64,000 bases of DNA from Aralia elata (lineage: Eukaryota; Streptophyta; Magnoliopsida; Apiales; Araliaceae), in NCBI GenBank assembly GCA_034770075.1, contig CM068388.1, positions 17,665,206-17,729,205 of the forward strand. Reading direction: 5' to 3'. Of the stretch, positions 21,461-33,746 are shown one piece after another (the first letter of the stretch is position 1; every line of letters starts with the position of its first letter). A program made the position numbers and the translations under genes. Under the pieces are notes generated by a model that saw nothing but the letters and a program-made list of their open reading frames with translations, was not told the origin of the DNA and made no database searches.

Positions 21461-23132
21461 CGAAATAAAACTTAAAAGATTTAATCGTTCAATGCTTAAT
21501 TAGTCTACATGAACTTATAATCGTATAGGATATACGACAAACGTTTAGACGGTATATCAACTGTAAACGACATACGAGGCAAGTCTCCAAACCATGTTAC
21601 CTTTATGCAAGTATTATATATCTTGCTATCAATTATTGTGAAGTTATTGCTTCTTGATTCAGCATAACTTAAAAATGAATCATTATTCATATATTGTTTA
21701 TTCGAGCATGAATTGTTGTGTCAAGCCAAATTGTTTGGTACGACATCTTATAATTGAGTATACAAACACCCTATATGGGTTATTATTGTCGATAATATAT
21801 TGACATCTAGTGCATGTTGGGCACGATTAGGATGGTATGTATACTCCTAGGATATCGAATAGGCTGATCCCCTCTAAGATATCTGAACAAAGTTGTTCTA
21901 AGTCATTGAAGGCTGATAGAACTGGTTGGAACACATGGTTCACGTATTGAACCTTCAGTTGGCAAAAGATTTTGAACTTCTTTTAAATCAAACACATTGT
22001 GTTTACATTTTTGAAATAAACTTGCTGAGCATTCTTTAGCTCATCCTTGTATAAACTTTCCTTTACAGTTTTAGATGGTAATCCCGGAACTTCAGGAACA
22101 GACAAGGGAAAGAGACCGTGTTAATTAGTTTTATCTTACTGTTTTGAATAAATTCAAGTCTTATAAGACTTTATTGTAATAAGAACATAGTACTGAGAAT
22201 GTTGTAACCAAACTTAAGTTTATGAAATAGATATCATCTTTTGTCACATCTCTTACGTTGTATTTACATTCTTAGGTAAGTTAGAAGATAGCATTTGATC
22301 TTTAAATTTTAGAATGATTGTACTAAGTTAGTACAGTATTAATATGAACTATACATCTGAATGAGGGTACTAAATGATTGAAGGAGTTCTGTAAGAACAA
22401 GGGGTCGCCCCTCTGTTCCAAGAACAAACTTATTATTTAAATACTGTGAACTTCAGATAGATAGGAATTATTTATATGAAATAGATACATCCAAGTGAGG
22501 GTATTCAGACACATTGACAGTTTTGACGAGAACAATGTATGTGATGGAATACTGTGAACCTTGGATAGATAAAAGTTTTATATTATGGAGTATCTACTAG
22601 TTGGTTAACTAGTTAAGCTTGAACACCTGATCTGTTATAGAGGTATAAAGATTTAAATTTGTAGTTGTTGAAGTCATTTAACTATGTTAGGTTAACATTA
22701 TTAGCAATGTCTAGAAGGTTTTGACGAGGAAAGTGTTTAGGTCATTTAATTGCGCGTCGTTTTAACGGAAAGCCCCTTCTTTCCTGGGAACTGTCTGGTT
22801 GCTAATACTGCAAGTCTCGAATAGAGAAATAGAGATTTATTTTTAAGTCTTTTAGGACTTATTTGTAATAAGAACAAGTTATCTGGGAATGTTGTAACAA
22901 TGAACAAATGGTATTTTATAATATTATCACTTTTTCGCCTTTTACTCTGATTATTAGAAGTCAAGATTTCTATATACGTTTCAAATCAATTATATTGCGA
23001 GTTTTTATAGACATTTATTGTGTACACTAATTTTAAGTTAATGAATGTGATGAATAAGGTTGTACATGTAAGCACGAAGTCCGACCTGGCTAAAAGAAAC
23101 TAGCAGGTGGATTTTCGGGGCTTTACAACAGC

Positions 23133-25454
23133 TGTGAAAATGTAGTATTGGAAGAGGTTGTCCAGAAAATGCAATTAAAAATTGACCAGCACCCCAAGCC
23201 GTATAAGTAGTCATGGTTGAATAAAGGCAGTGAAGTAACAGTTGACAAAAAATGTTAAGTATCATTTTCAATCGGTAAGAAATACTTTGATAATGCTTGG
23301 AGCGGTGTGGTGTCAATGGATGTATGCCATTTGTTATTGGGCCGACCTTGGCAGTATGATAGGAGTGTCATTCATGATGGTCGAAAGAATACGTACTCCC
23401 TTGGTATAAGCGGGAAGAAAGTGGTGTTAGCACCTCGGCGAGAAGAAAACAGTTTGGCTCGGGCAGTCGGAAACCCGAACCTATTGTCCATGTCTAGGTT
23501 CCTAACAGAGGCCGATAGTGAAGGAGTGATGTATGCCTTACTTCCCTTTAGGAGCAATTCGGCTAATAAGAATACCGAAGTACCAGCCGATGTGCAGAAG
23601 CTATTATCAAAATTTACTGACTTGATGCCTGAAGAGCTGCCTTCTAGACTACCGCCAATGAGGGACATTCAACACAAAATAGATCTTATTCCAGGATCAA
23701 GTTTACCAAACAGGCCAGCGTACCAACTCAGCCCCAAGGAGTCTGAAGAGCTACAGAGACAGGTAATGGAATTGATGGAGAGGGGATACATTCGTGAGAG
23801 TATGAGCTCGTGTGCAGTACTACCAGCTTTGTTGGTGCCGAAGAAAGATGGATCATGGAAAATGTGTATTGACAGTAGAGAAATCAACAAGATCACAGTA
23901 AAGTATCGATTCCTAATTCCCCGTCTGGATGATATGCTAGATTAGTTGTCCAGGGCTAAGGTTTTCACAAAAATTGATCTTAAAAGTGGATACCATCAAG
24001 TTTAAGTGAAACCCGGAGATGAATGGAAGACAATGTTCAAGACACAACATGGCTTATATAAATGGATGGTTACACCCTTCGGACTTTCCAACGCTCCTAG
24101 TACATTCATGAGATTTATGCATCAGGTACTGTGACCTTTCATGGGAATTGCATCATGAGCACCTTTGAGCTATGTTTAATACGTTGAGAAAGGAACGTTT
24201 GTGTTGTTAACTAGGAAAAGAGCTCTTATTTCACAACTTCGGTAACTTTCCTTGGCTTTGTTGCTTCTACCGACGGTGTTCATCCCGATGAGTCCAAGAT
24301 CGATACAGTCTTGGCATGGCCTACGCCGAAGACTATACATGATGTCAGAAGTTTTCATGGGTTGGCATCTTTTTACCGTAGTTTTATCAAAGACTTTAGC
24401 ACCCTAATTGCACCTATCACTGAGTGCCTTAAGGGACAGCTATTCCAATGGTCCAAGGAGGCTGAAGATAGTTTTTAACTAATCAAAAAGAAAATGACTG
24501 AAACACCAGTATTGGCATTGCCTGACTTCGAGAAGGTGTTTGAAGTGAACTGTGATGCGTCAGGGATCAGCATTGGTGGAGTTTTGAGTCAAGCAGGTCG
24601 ACCAATAGCGTTCTTTAGTGAAAAGTTATCCGGATCAAAGAAAAATTATTCCACTTATGACTTAAAGTTCTATGCCATCGTTCAGTCTTTGAAACAGTGG
24701 CATCATTACCTAGTACAGCGGGAGTTCCTTCTCTTAACTGATCATGAGGCCCTAAAGTATATTAATGGTCAACATAAACTGAACTGAAGGAATGCTAAAT
24801 GGGTGGTATACTTACAAGAATTCACCTTCACCTTGCGACATCAGGTAGGAAGTTTGAATCGTGTTGCCGATGCTTTAAGCCGAAGTGTGTCACTCCTTAG
24901 CACTATGCGAAATAAAGTTATGAGGTTTAAAACTTTTGTTGATATGTATGAAGAGGATCCTTCTTTTGGAAAAATAGCTCGGGAAGTAAGAGAATGTCAG
25001 CATCATGACTTTATCCTTCAAAACAAGTATCTGTTTCCGGGGTCGTAATTATGCATTCCGATTTGTTCGCTTCTACAGCAGATAGTAAGGGAACTTCACA
25101 ACGAAGGTCACTTTGGACGAAATAAAACATTGGCCTTGGTGTCGGCTTACTACTACTGGCCAAAGATATCAAGTGATGTGGCTCACTACGTGCAGCAATG
25201 TTATGTATGTCAGAGATCCAAGGGAATTCTTACTAATGCAGGAATGTATACCCATTTTCCTGTTCCTGAAGCTCCATGGGTTGATGTGAGTATAGATTTT
25301 ATGTTAGGTCTGCCTCAAACACAACGCATGATGGACTCTATCATGGTAGTGGTTGATCGGTTCTCTAAAATGGCTCATTTTGTCGCTTGTCGAAAGACAA
25401 TGGACTCTAATCGGATTGCACACCTCTACTTTCGGAAGATTGTTCGTTTGCATG
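23133..25454 (+). pseudogene. Element B pol: protease end, RT, RNase H, integrase N-half
   Basis: Protease ends in VCHLLLGRPWQYDR. RT blocks are seen in order: LPSRLPPMRDIQHKIDLIPG, LVPKKDGSWKMCIDSREINK, FTKIDLKSGYHQ and TPFGLSNAPSTFMRF. After VL*PFMG (~24148) the text jumps to LHHEHL, so the segment that should carry the catalytic YFDD is missing. RNase H has CDASGISIGGVLSQ and LLTDHEALKYI, ending in VADALSRS. Integrase has the H-H-C-C finger (ELHNEGHFGR...CYVCQRSK) and the first catalytic Asp in VSIDFMLGLPQ; it stops at VRLH, where element C is inserted. Stops at 23943, 24003, 24478 and elsewhere. Dead. Confidence 0.9.
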
Positions 25455-27190
25455 TGATGAGTGAGTTTTATACCTACGAATTAAGTACGTTTGACTTGAT
25501 AATTTGTAAGTTCTTAAGAGTATTAGGTATTTATAGTGTTTTTATATTATTTTGTAGGAATAAGAAAGGAAACGCAATCCGAATATCTTTTAGAGTACAA
25601 TATGCAAGCAAATGCAAGAAGAAAAGATTGAAGGGTTTTCAATGTCACATTGGATGCATGTTCATGGCTTGGGACTTGAATTTTATTGTAGAGCTTGTCA
25701 AGAGCTTCGATTTGATAGGTGTCACGTCCCATAACTCCTCCCAGATCGAAAGTTATGACTTTTTACCAACGGACGTTGAACCTCAAAGTTTGGAGTTGTC
25801 ATTTACATAGCAGCTACTTCAGGGCCACTTTGAACCTAGCTTCAGCCCGTATCTCTCAAAACTCAAAGAAGGAAAGTTATAGAGCTATTTTTTAGCTTTT
25901 CGAAACCTTTTGAATCGCCTAAATCGGTGTTCGGATGAGAAAGTTATGACAATTTTACCAACAGATGTCGAAGCAGAAAATAGTCTGGCGCGGCCGTGCC
26001 AGTTCCAAGTATATTTTGGGTGCAGCCGTGTTGGTGTGCAGAAGGAAACACATAGTTTCTACCAGGCGCTGCTTTCTAGGCCAAATTTGGGCGCGGCCGT
26101 GCCAAGACGGAATGCTAAAAAGTTTGCTTTTTATCCAAACTGAATGGAACAAGGATTGTAACTTCTAATTGGTTTAGGACTTTAACTGGAGGCTATAAAT
26201 ATATATTTTTAGACCATTAGAAGAGGGGAGATCTTGCTACTTTTTGTTAATCCTAGAATTGAAGAAGGATTGGATGCTTGAAACAAGAGATTATCACGAA
26301 GGAAGATCAAGATAGGAGGCTAAGGAGGATATCAAGGATTGCTTCAAAAGAGTTTTTCCTTTCTTCTTTTATCTTTTTATTTTGTAATTCTTGGATGATG
26401 GTTTACTTGTGGATTGTGGATTTTATCAGTCATGAACTAATTTCTATTTAAGATTATATTGGAACTTATTACGTAGCTTTTATTGATATGCTTATTTGTT
26501 AATTATTGTTGATTATTATCGGATTGTCTATTATTATTTGTGATTAATTGCTTAATTATCTGATCAACAATTATCGCGATATTCTATATGAACTTGAGAG
26601 ATGAATTATAGGTTTAGATCTGATTATAATAGCATGGGATTGTGTTTTCTGCATGGTGATGAAACTCATAATTTGTGTCTAGGATAGAGATATACCTATA
26701 TACCGCATGTAATCTGATAGGGAACATGTGCTTTAAATCTTTTTTTTATTGTAATTCACATAGAGATATAGTGAATTAGTTAACTTGGGTGTTCACCTTA
26801 ATTCTAACCTTCGTAGATTTAAGTTGATTCGTTTATGATACATCGAGAGATGGTCATAAATAATGATGAGTTCTCGATTAACAATCTAGAATAATTTACA
26901 TAACTTAATAGGAAGTGTATTAATTCAAGTAAAACGTTAAGGAAAATTGTAATCTTAAGCCTTTTTATCTGAATTAAATTCTTGATAGTTAGTGATTAGT
27001 TAGTTTAATATTTTATTTTCAAAATTCAACAACCTTTATCGAATTGTTTAAATAAAATTAATTTGATTATGAGTTAGTACTTGGTAATTATTATTAAATA
27101 ATTCTCTGTGGGTTCGACACTCTCTTATCATTATATTACTTGTAGATTGCGTATACTTGCGTATATTGCTAGTATAAATTTAGGCAAACA
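25455..27190 (+). repeat. 5' LTR of element C
   Basis: TGATGAGTGAGTTTTATACC...TTTAGGCAAACA. GC-rich motif copies (GGCGCGGCCGTGCC and decayed forms) at 25986-26107 precede a TATA box (CTATAAATATAT, ~26193) by ~90 bp. The conserved Athila-type motif GTGGGTTCGACACT is at ~27108. A 226-aa frame from upstream reads into the LTR start and is not a gene. Confidence 0.9.
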
Positions 27191-28236
27191 AGTGTGTTCT
27201 TGTGTTTGTTTATTTATTTAGTATTTGAATTTAGTTAGTTTTACATTTTGGTTAGTATGTTTTTAGGTTAGTTGAGCAATGGTTTGATTTGAATTTGATT
27301 ATGGTCAAGGATAAGAAAAAATTGTGATTTATTTTTTACATATTCATGGGAATTAAGAAGCATGAATAGTCTATATTTTCGATTTATGAGCCTGTTTTAC
27401 ATTGTTTGTGATCTTTTGCACTTAAACTTAAATACTCATATGTTTAGCTAGTTGGGGCTTAAAAAGTTTATATGGTTATATGCTTATAAAAGATATTATT
27501 GAAACTTTAGAAACTTATTTGAGTATCATTCAAAGTGAAAATTAGGCACTCACATAAGTTTGGGGGAAATCTTGGAGCGTTTTTAAAAAATTGAAACCTT
27601 CCCAAGTAGAATGATGAATCATATGGTGGGTTGAGATGGAGCGTAAAACATACTAACCCATAAACATAAGTATGAGAGAGAGCGTAAAACGCACTAGTGC
27701 GAGAGAAAACAAGATGGAGCATAAAACGCACTCGTTCAATGGGAAAGTAAGATGGAGCGTAAAACGCACTAACTAATAAAAAGAAAAAAAAAGAAAAAAA
27801 TTGTGTTTTAAAATACTTGGGAAGGGTTTAAGTGTGCTTAAACATGCGGAATATCTTTTTGATCCTCTAAATTTTATGTTTTGTCTTTATTAACGGAGAT
27901 TGATGTGATAAGAAGGTTTTTAGAGTTGATTTTGAAAATCTTTTATGAGTATTTTGGTTATATGATCTTATTTGAGTTATGACTAGTTTGAACATTTGGA
28001 TGCACACATGCATTTAGAGGATCATGAGTAGTTGTGGAACTGATGATTAGGTTGAAATTTTAGGCTTTGCATGTTTTGAAAAAAAAATCTTGAGTTATTA
28101 TTAAAGGAAATCTTTGAGGCTATGATGCAAATTTGTATTGATTCATTGCTCAAGTCACGTGAGTTGCTATTTAGAATTAGTTTTTGTTCTTAGTGTTTTG
28201 CTTAAGGACAAACAAAGATTTAAGTTTGGAGGTATT
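27191..28236 (+). other. Internal region of element C, non-coding
   Basis: No frame longer than ~75 aa. GGAGCGTAAAAC[GA]CACT or a near variant occurs four to five times between 27630 and 27770. Ends in the polypurine-like TTTAAGTTTGGAGGTATT immediately before the 3' LTR. A Tat- or Asp-type primer site (TGGCGCC...) is absent at the 5' end. Confidence 0.8.
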
Positions 28237-28761
28237 TGATGAGTAAGTTTTATACCTACGAATTGAGTACATTTGGCTTGATAATTTGTGAGTTCTTAAG
28301 TTTTTTAAGTTAGTATTAGGTATTTATAGTGTTTTTATTTTATTTTGTAGGAAGAAGAAAGGAAGCGCAATCCGGACATCTTTTGGAGTACAATATGCAA
28401 GCAAATGCAAGAAGGAAAGATTGGAGGGATTTCAATGTCCAGTTAGATGCATGTTCATGGCTTTGGAGTTAAAATTATTGTAGAGCTTGTCAATAGTTTC
28501 GATTTGATAGGTGGCACGTTCCATAACTCCTCCCGAATCGAAAGTTATAACTTTTTTACCAACGGACGTTGAACCTCAAAGTTTGGAGTTGTCATTTACA
28601 TAACAGCTATTTCAGGGCCAATTTGAACCTAGCTCCAACCAGTATCTCTCAAAACTCAAAGAATGAAAGTTGTAGAGCTATTTCTTCGCTTTTTGAAGCC
28701 TCTTGAATCGCCTAAATTTGAGTTCAAATGCAAAAGTTATGGCCATTTTACCAACAGATGT

Positions 28762-31436
28762 TGTGACACCCCCAAATCCGAGTACTACGTTTCCTTAGGA
28801 TTTGGTGTTCACTATCCATATACATCACATCACATCTAACTACCCATTCATTCATAATGGAAATACTATTAATGGAAATAGAAATCTCCCATTAAGGGTT
28901 ACAACATCATTCATAAATAAATCACAGGTTATCTAACCTTAACATAACATCAGTGCGGAAACATAAATTAAGTCTATTACATAACATCATTAAAATAAGT
29001 ACAACAAGTCTTCATCACTTGTTTGCTTTTCCTTTACCCTTACTAGTAGATGGCTCATCAGTTCTTTCAACCTTAGCTGCAATGTTATTATGCAAGGATG
29101 AGCAATGATTGCCCAGCAAGTATAACAACAACAGTAATAATAACATGCGAAATAATTAATGGATATTGAATAATCGAAGATTTAGCTTTTGAGTTAAGAA
29201 TGTAAGACAAGATTCAAAAGAACGTCTGAGGGTCTTAAGACCATGAACTATGTCCCAGGTTATCAAGTACTTCTACTTTAAACCTTTAACAGTCGTAAGA
29301 CTATATGGACCTTGCTTCTCGTACTCAGGGGGATCAGCCCTTTGTACCATGTATGTGCATAACATCTTAACGCTAACGCGTAAATAAAATCCCATGTATA
29401 AGGGTTGTTCATTTCAGTTTGACATCGGAGTCCGTACCAAAGGAAGTTTGGTTTGGATTTACTTCAATAACGTTTCTAGAATTTAGAACGCTCATCAACT
29501 ATGGACTAGTCGAATCAATAAGGGTTCGCTAGTCAATCAAGGTTCAAAAGGTGTAATTCGAGAATCGAAACTAAATCTCATAAGGGGTACAATTGAATAA
29601 GTTCTATCTAACTGAAGCATTACAAAGAGGAAATTAAAAACGTCTCATTGAATCCATGAAATTGAATGGAGTAGAAACAATAACTTGCTCAAGAAGTAAT
29701 AGCATTATGAAGCTTGTATTCTATGATAATGAAATTTAGAAACTTGCGTAAACGTAAAAGTAAGGATAAGATACTTGCCTCGCGCGTAGATTACAAATTT
29801 AAGACTCACGTTTCTCTAATCAACCAATACATTCCTTTTCTAAAACAGTAACAATAATTAGTTACAGTATTATAAACACTTCAGAACTCATTCTCATCCA
29901 AAATTTATATTTTAATAGCTCAGTTGACATCGAACAATCCATGGGTTTATGCTTACCACCCATTACAGTATTTTAGCATTCATTTTATACATTAGCCTAA
30001 GCTTTAGGTATATCTACGATATCATAACATGATCTCAAAGAAAGAAGAAAATTATTTTTTTTTATTCCCGTCGGGGCGGGAAAACTCTTCACAAAATTCT
30101 CGCCGGGGCGAGAAAATGTAGTTCAAAATTCTCGCCGGGGCGAGCAATCACAGTTCAAAATTCTCGCCGGGGCGAGAAACACGAAATTCAGTTCCTGCAG
30201 TTCGCGAAGAACGCTGAAAAATGCCAAATTTGGCCAAAGTTTTTCATCGAATTGACAATTTAAGTATACCCATTCGTCATATGTGTTATGAAATCAAAAC
30301 CCAACACATACAGAGTGATTTTAACATCACAGACAATCTAAACAACCAATTAAAACTAAAATTTTCACTGTTCATGCCTTATTAACAAGTTTTGATACAG
30401 TTAATCGTAATTAATCATTGTGAATTCGTTTCTTAACTAATTCAATCCGTTTAACTTTCATTCTTTTCGTTTTTACATGCATAAACATAAACAACTATCA
30501 ATTTAACGATTAACATGTACTTCAAGCATAATTTTTCATACATATAAGTCATATTTAAATTCTGTTTCTCTGTAAATTTCAGAACTTCTAATTCAAGGCA
30601 TAATCTCATGAATTAATTACTCTAAATCACATATACATCATATAAAAGACGCGTATACATGCTTTCTAACATCCAATCATCATTCTATAAAAGTTTAACC
30701 ATATAACTTAATTTACAGAAAACTCAAACATGCATTCATGGAGAAAATTAAGAAAACATAAATTAAAGGTTAAAATTAAGAATTACCTTTGGTTTGATGC
30801 TAGATTATGCAACTAGATGACAGGATTTCTTTCTTCACTGCTTTAATTCCTCTCAATTCTCTCTCTTTTTCTCTCAAGTTTTCTCTCTAGTTAGGAATTA
30901 GAACTGAGGCAATATTCACGTATCAAAGAACTGATATAATAATGGGTGTCAGTTAATCCATAATGGTTAACTGACCCCAACTTCCTTTAGGGCCTCATCA
31001 TTTGGCTTGCTTAATAACTCTTCCTTGGTTTATTTTAATCATTTACTTATAATATAGTTCATGCCACACATTTAATCAATTAAATAATCTTATCAAAATC
31101 AATTAATTAAAATAGAATAATTCTACATTAAATCACATAAATAAAATTCTCATTTATTAAATATGATAAATTATTAAATCTCTAATTAATATTAAATTAA
31201 TTAGAAATTACATTATACTTATTTAAATAATGCATTTAATCAAATAAATTCAATTAAACACATATTTTAAACATAAAAATTCTCCACATTAATTTAACTA
31301 GTGCAACACATGTAATTAAATTAATCTACCACAAATTCATCAATTAATAAATTAATTCAAGAATTAAATCATCGAAAAATATTTATTTAATTCAATAAAT
31401 ATTTTAAATTAAAATACAAAATTCTTGTTCGTCACA
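28762..31436 (-). repeat. Solo LTR G (Tekay-type), minus strand
   Basis: 2,675 bp inside the 3' LTR of C, with flanking GATGT (28757-28761) and GATGC (31437-31441); the intact C LTR has GATGT, so this is a 5-bp TSD with one mutation. + strand ends TGTGACACCCCCAAATCCG...TTCGTCACA; on - it ends CGGATTTGGGGGTGTCACA, like LTR F, giving minus orientation. A CT-rich tract at 30850-30895 mirrors the GA-rich leader of F. Four copies of an 18-bp palindrome (TTCTCGCCGGGGCGAGAA) lie at 30064-30180. No internal region: solo. Confidence 0.87.
30064..30180. repeat. Four copies of palindrome TTCTCGCCGGGGCGAGAA in LTR G
   Basis: Units at about 30064, 30096, 30128 and 30160, spaced ~32 bp; the first is diverged (TTCCCGTCGGGGCGGGAA). 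Each can fold on itself. The spacers are short and A-rich (ACTCTTCACAAAA, ATGTAGTTCAAA). Strongly GC-rich against an AT-rich LTR. Confidence 0.9.
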
Positions 31437-32671
31437 GATGCCGCAGCAGAAAATAGTCGGGCGCAGCCGCGCCAGTTCCAAGTATATTTTGGGCGCGGTC
31501 GTGCTAGTGTGTAGAAGAAAAAACATAGTTTTTGCCACTTGGGCGCGGCAGCGCTGCTTTCTAGGCCAAATTTGGGAGCGGTCGTGCTAAGGCGAAATGC
31601 TAAAAAGTTTACTTTTTATCCAAACTGAATAGAACAAGGATTGTAACTTCTAATTGGTTTAGGACTTTACCTAAAGGCTATAAATACATATTTTTAGACC
31701 ATTAGAAGAGGGAGATCTTGCTACTTTTTGCTAACCCTAGAATTGAAGAAGGATTGGAGGCTTGAAACAAGAGATTATCACGAAGGAAGATCAAGATAGG
31801 AGGCTAAGGATGATATCAAAGATTGCTTCAAAAGAGTTTTTCCTTTTTTCTTTTATCTTTTTATTTTGTAATTCTTGGATGATGGTTTCTTGTGGATTGT
31901 GGATTTTAATTCAGTCATGAACTAATTTCTATTTAAGATTACAATAGAACTTATTGTGTACTTTTATTGTTATGTTTCCTTGTTAATTATTGTTGATTAT
32001 TATCGGATTGCCTATTATGATTTATGATTAATTACTTAATTGTATGATCAACAATTACCGTGATAATCTATATGAACTTGAGAGATGGATTATAGGTTTA
32101 GATCTGATCATAATAGCATAAGATTGTGTTTTCTGCATGGTGATGGAACTCATAATTTATGTCTAGGATAGAGATATACATATACACCGCATGTAATCTG
32201 ATAGGAAATATGTGCTTTAAATCCTTTTTAATTGTAATTCATATAGAGATATAGTGAATTAGTTAACTAGGGTGTTCACCTTAATTCTAACCTTCATAGA
32301 TTTAAGTTGATTCGTTTATGATACGTCGAGAGATGGTCATAAATAATAATGAGTTCTCGATTAATAATCTGGAATAATTTACATAACTTAATAGGAAGTG
32401 TATTAATTCAAGTGAAACATTAAGGAAAATTGTAATCTTAAGCCTTTTTATCTATTTTTGGTAGTTAGTGATTAGTTAGTTTAGTACTTTATTTTCAAAA
32501 TTCAGCAACTTTTATCGAATTGTTTAAATAAAATTAATTTGATTATAAGTTAGTACTTGGTAATTATTATTAAATAATTCTTTGTGGGTTCGACACTCTT
32601 TTATCATTATATTACGTGTAGACTGTGTATACTTGCGTATATTGCTAGTATAAATTTAAGCAAACAACATG

Positions 32672-33515
32672 GTGTTCCTCAAAGTATTACTTCTGATCGG
32701 GATATCAAGTTTATGAGTAATTTTGGAAAAGTTTATGGGAGACGTTAGGAACGCAATTGAATTTCAGCAGTGCCTACCATCCTCGGACATATGGTCAGAC
32801 CGAGGTGGTAAACCGAAGCTTGGGCAATCTTCTATGGTGTCTAGCTGGGACGAAGTCGAAGCAATGAGATCTGGTGTTTTCTCAAGCCGAATTTGCATAC
32901 AACCGATCACAAAATAGAACTATGAGCATGAGTCCTTTTGAGATTGTTCATGGTCGAAATCCATTAGGGGTCCTGGATTTAGCTCCTATTTCGTGAGTCG
33001 ACCGTATGAATCCTAAGGCAGATAAGATGGTCGAGCATCTTCGGAGCATCCATGATCGGGTGCATTGATCTATTCACGCAAGCAATGCAAAGTATAAGGC
33101 TCGGGTTGACAGTCATCCTTGTCATGTACTTTTTGAAGTTGGTGATTTTGTTTAGGCGGTGTTAACTCGTGACCGATTTTCTGTTGGGGAATACAATAAA
33201 CTTACGGATCGGAAGATTGGGCCTTGTGAGATTCTACAGAAAATCAATGATAATGTCTATCGGTTGCGTATTCCTAGTCATTTGCGCACTTCAGACGTCT
33301 TCAACGTGAAGCACTTGAGTCCTTGTTCTGTGGAGCTCGATGATCATGCAGTAAACTCGAGGACGAGTTCTTTCCAACCCAGGGTGACTGATGCAAGAGG
33401 AACTGAGTCGGATGATGCCAATGATGAAGAAGATGACATGGCGCTATCAGACAGTACGTTGTTAGCGTTAAAGTATCATGAGTTGGAGGATCGGCGCAAG
33501 AGTCAGGGTTGTTGA
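32672..33515 (+). pseudogene. Element B integrase C-half running into the 3' LTR
   Basis: Resumes with HGVPQSITSDRDIKF (second catalytic Asp), YHPRTYGQTEVVNRSL (catalytic Glu), then FAYNRS, MSPFEIVHGRNP and the C-terminal FNVKHLSPC block. Stops near 32919, 32995 and 33066 and frameshifts break it. From 33389 the frame lies inside the 3' LTR and ends DDANDEEDDMALSD...RRKSQGC at 33513-33515. An acidic tail encoded in the LTR is typical of CRM elements (their C-terminal CR region); no chromodomain signature was read. TCGAGGACGAGTTCTTT before the LTR is also usual in chromoviruses. Confidence 0.87.
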
Positions 33516-33682
33516 TTTCTGTAAGGTCGGATAATGGAGTTCGGGATCGAGAATGGAGTTTGGGATCGGGAAGCGGATTCCTTTCGGGTCGGCATTCTTC
33601 AACTTCGGGTTCATGGCAAACTTCTTCGGAAATGGCGTCATCGTCAAATTGGCTTCGATTATTATTATTATTATTATTATTA

Positions 33683-33746
<64 letters not shown>

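Larger units (their letters stand above)
19880..23127 (+). mobile_element. Element A2: internally deleted Tekay-like element
   Basis: Inserted in the protease of B, with 5-bp flanks GCAGC (left) and ACAGC (right, one mismatch). 19880-~19940 is the first ~60 bp of a 5' LTR (TATAATATCCTGAATATTTA). It is followed directly by a pol end and polypurine region (AATTTCGAGGACAAAATTC, then TTTGAAATAGTGGTGAA) and by a complete 3' LTR starting TGTAATACCTTGAATATTTA at 19984 and ending TTTCGGGGCTTTACA. Most of the 5' LTR and all internal DNA are therefore deleted. The LTR contains two tandem arrays. FEDKIL-type ends just before the LTR are usual for Tekay chromoviruses. Confidence 0.85.
25455..32666 (+). 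mobile_element. Element C: coding-free Athila-type LTR element
   Basis: LTR 25455-27190, internal 27191-28236 (only 1,046 bp), LTR 28237-32666 (1.75 kb after removing solo LTR G). Flanks GCATG/ACATG (25450-25454, 32667-32671) fit a 5-bp TSD in the integrase of B. LTRs start TGATGAGT and end GGCAAACA / AGCAAACA. The internal DNA has no gag or pol and shows no recognisable primer site after the 5' LTR. Its 3' part matches the 3' UTR of K (GGACAAACAAA, TTTAAGTTTGG) and carries GGAGCGTAAAACGCACT repeats. A non-autonomous deletion derivative. Confidence 0.88.
28237..32666 (+). repeat. 3' LTR of element C, split by solo LTR G
   Basis: Starts TGATGAGTAAGTTTTATACC, interrupted at 28762-31436 and continuing to AAGCAAACA at 32666. 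The GC-rich motif copies at 31459-31592 and TATA box TATAAATACA at 31679 correspond to those in the 5' LTR. Confidence 0.9.

Noticed and set aside
23372..23668. 98-aa minus-strand frame
   Set aside because: Antisense shadow of the element B pol coding region.
25910..26168. Overlapping frames over GCGCGGCCGTGCC copies
   Set aside because: Located in the C LTR U3; open frames come from the GC-rich motif, not from a gene.
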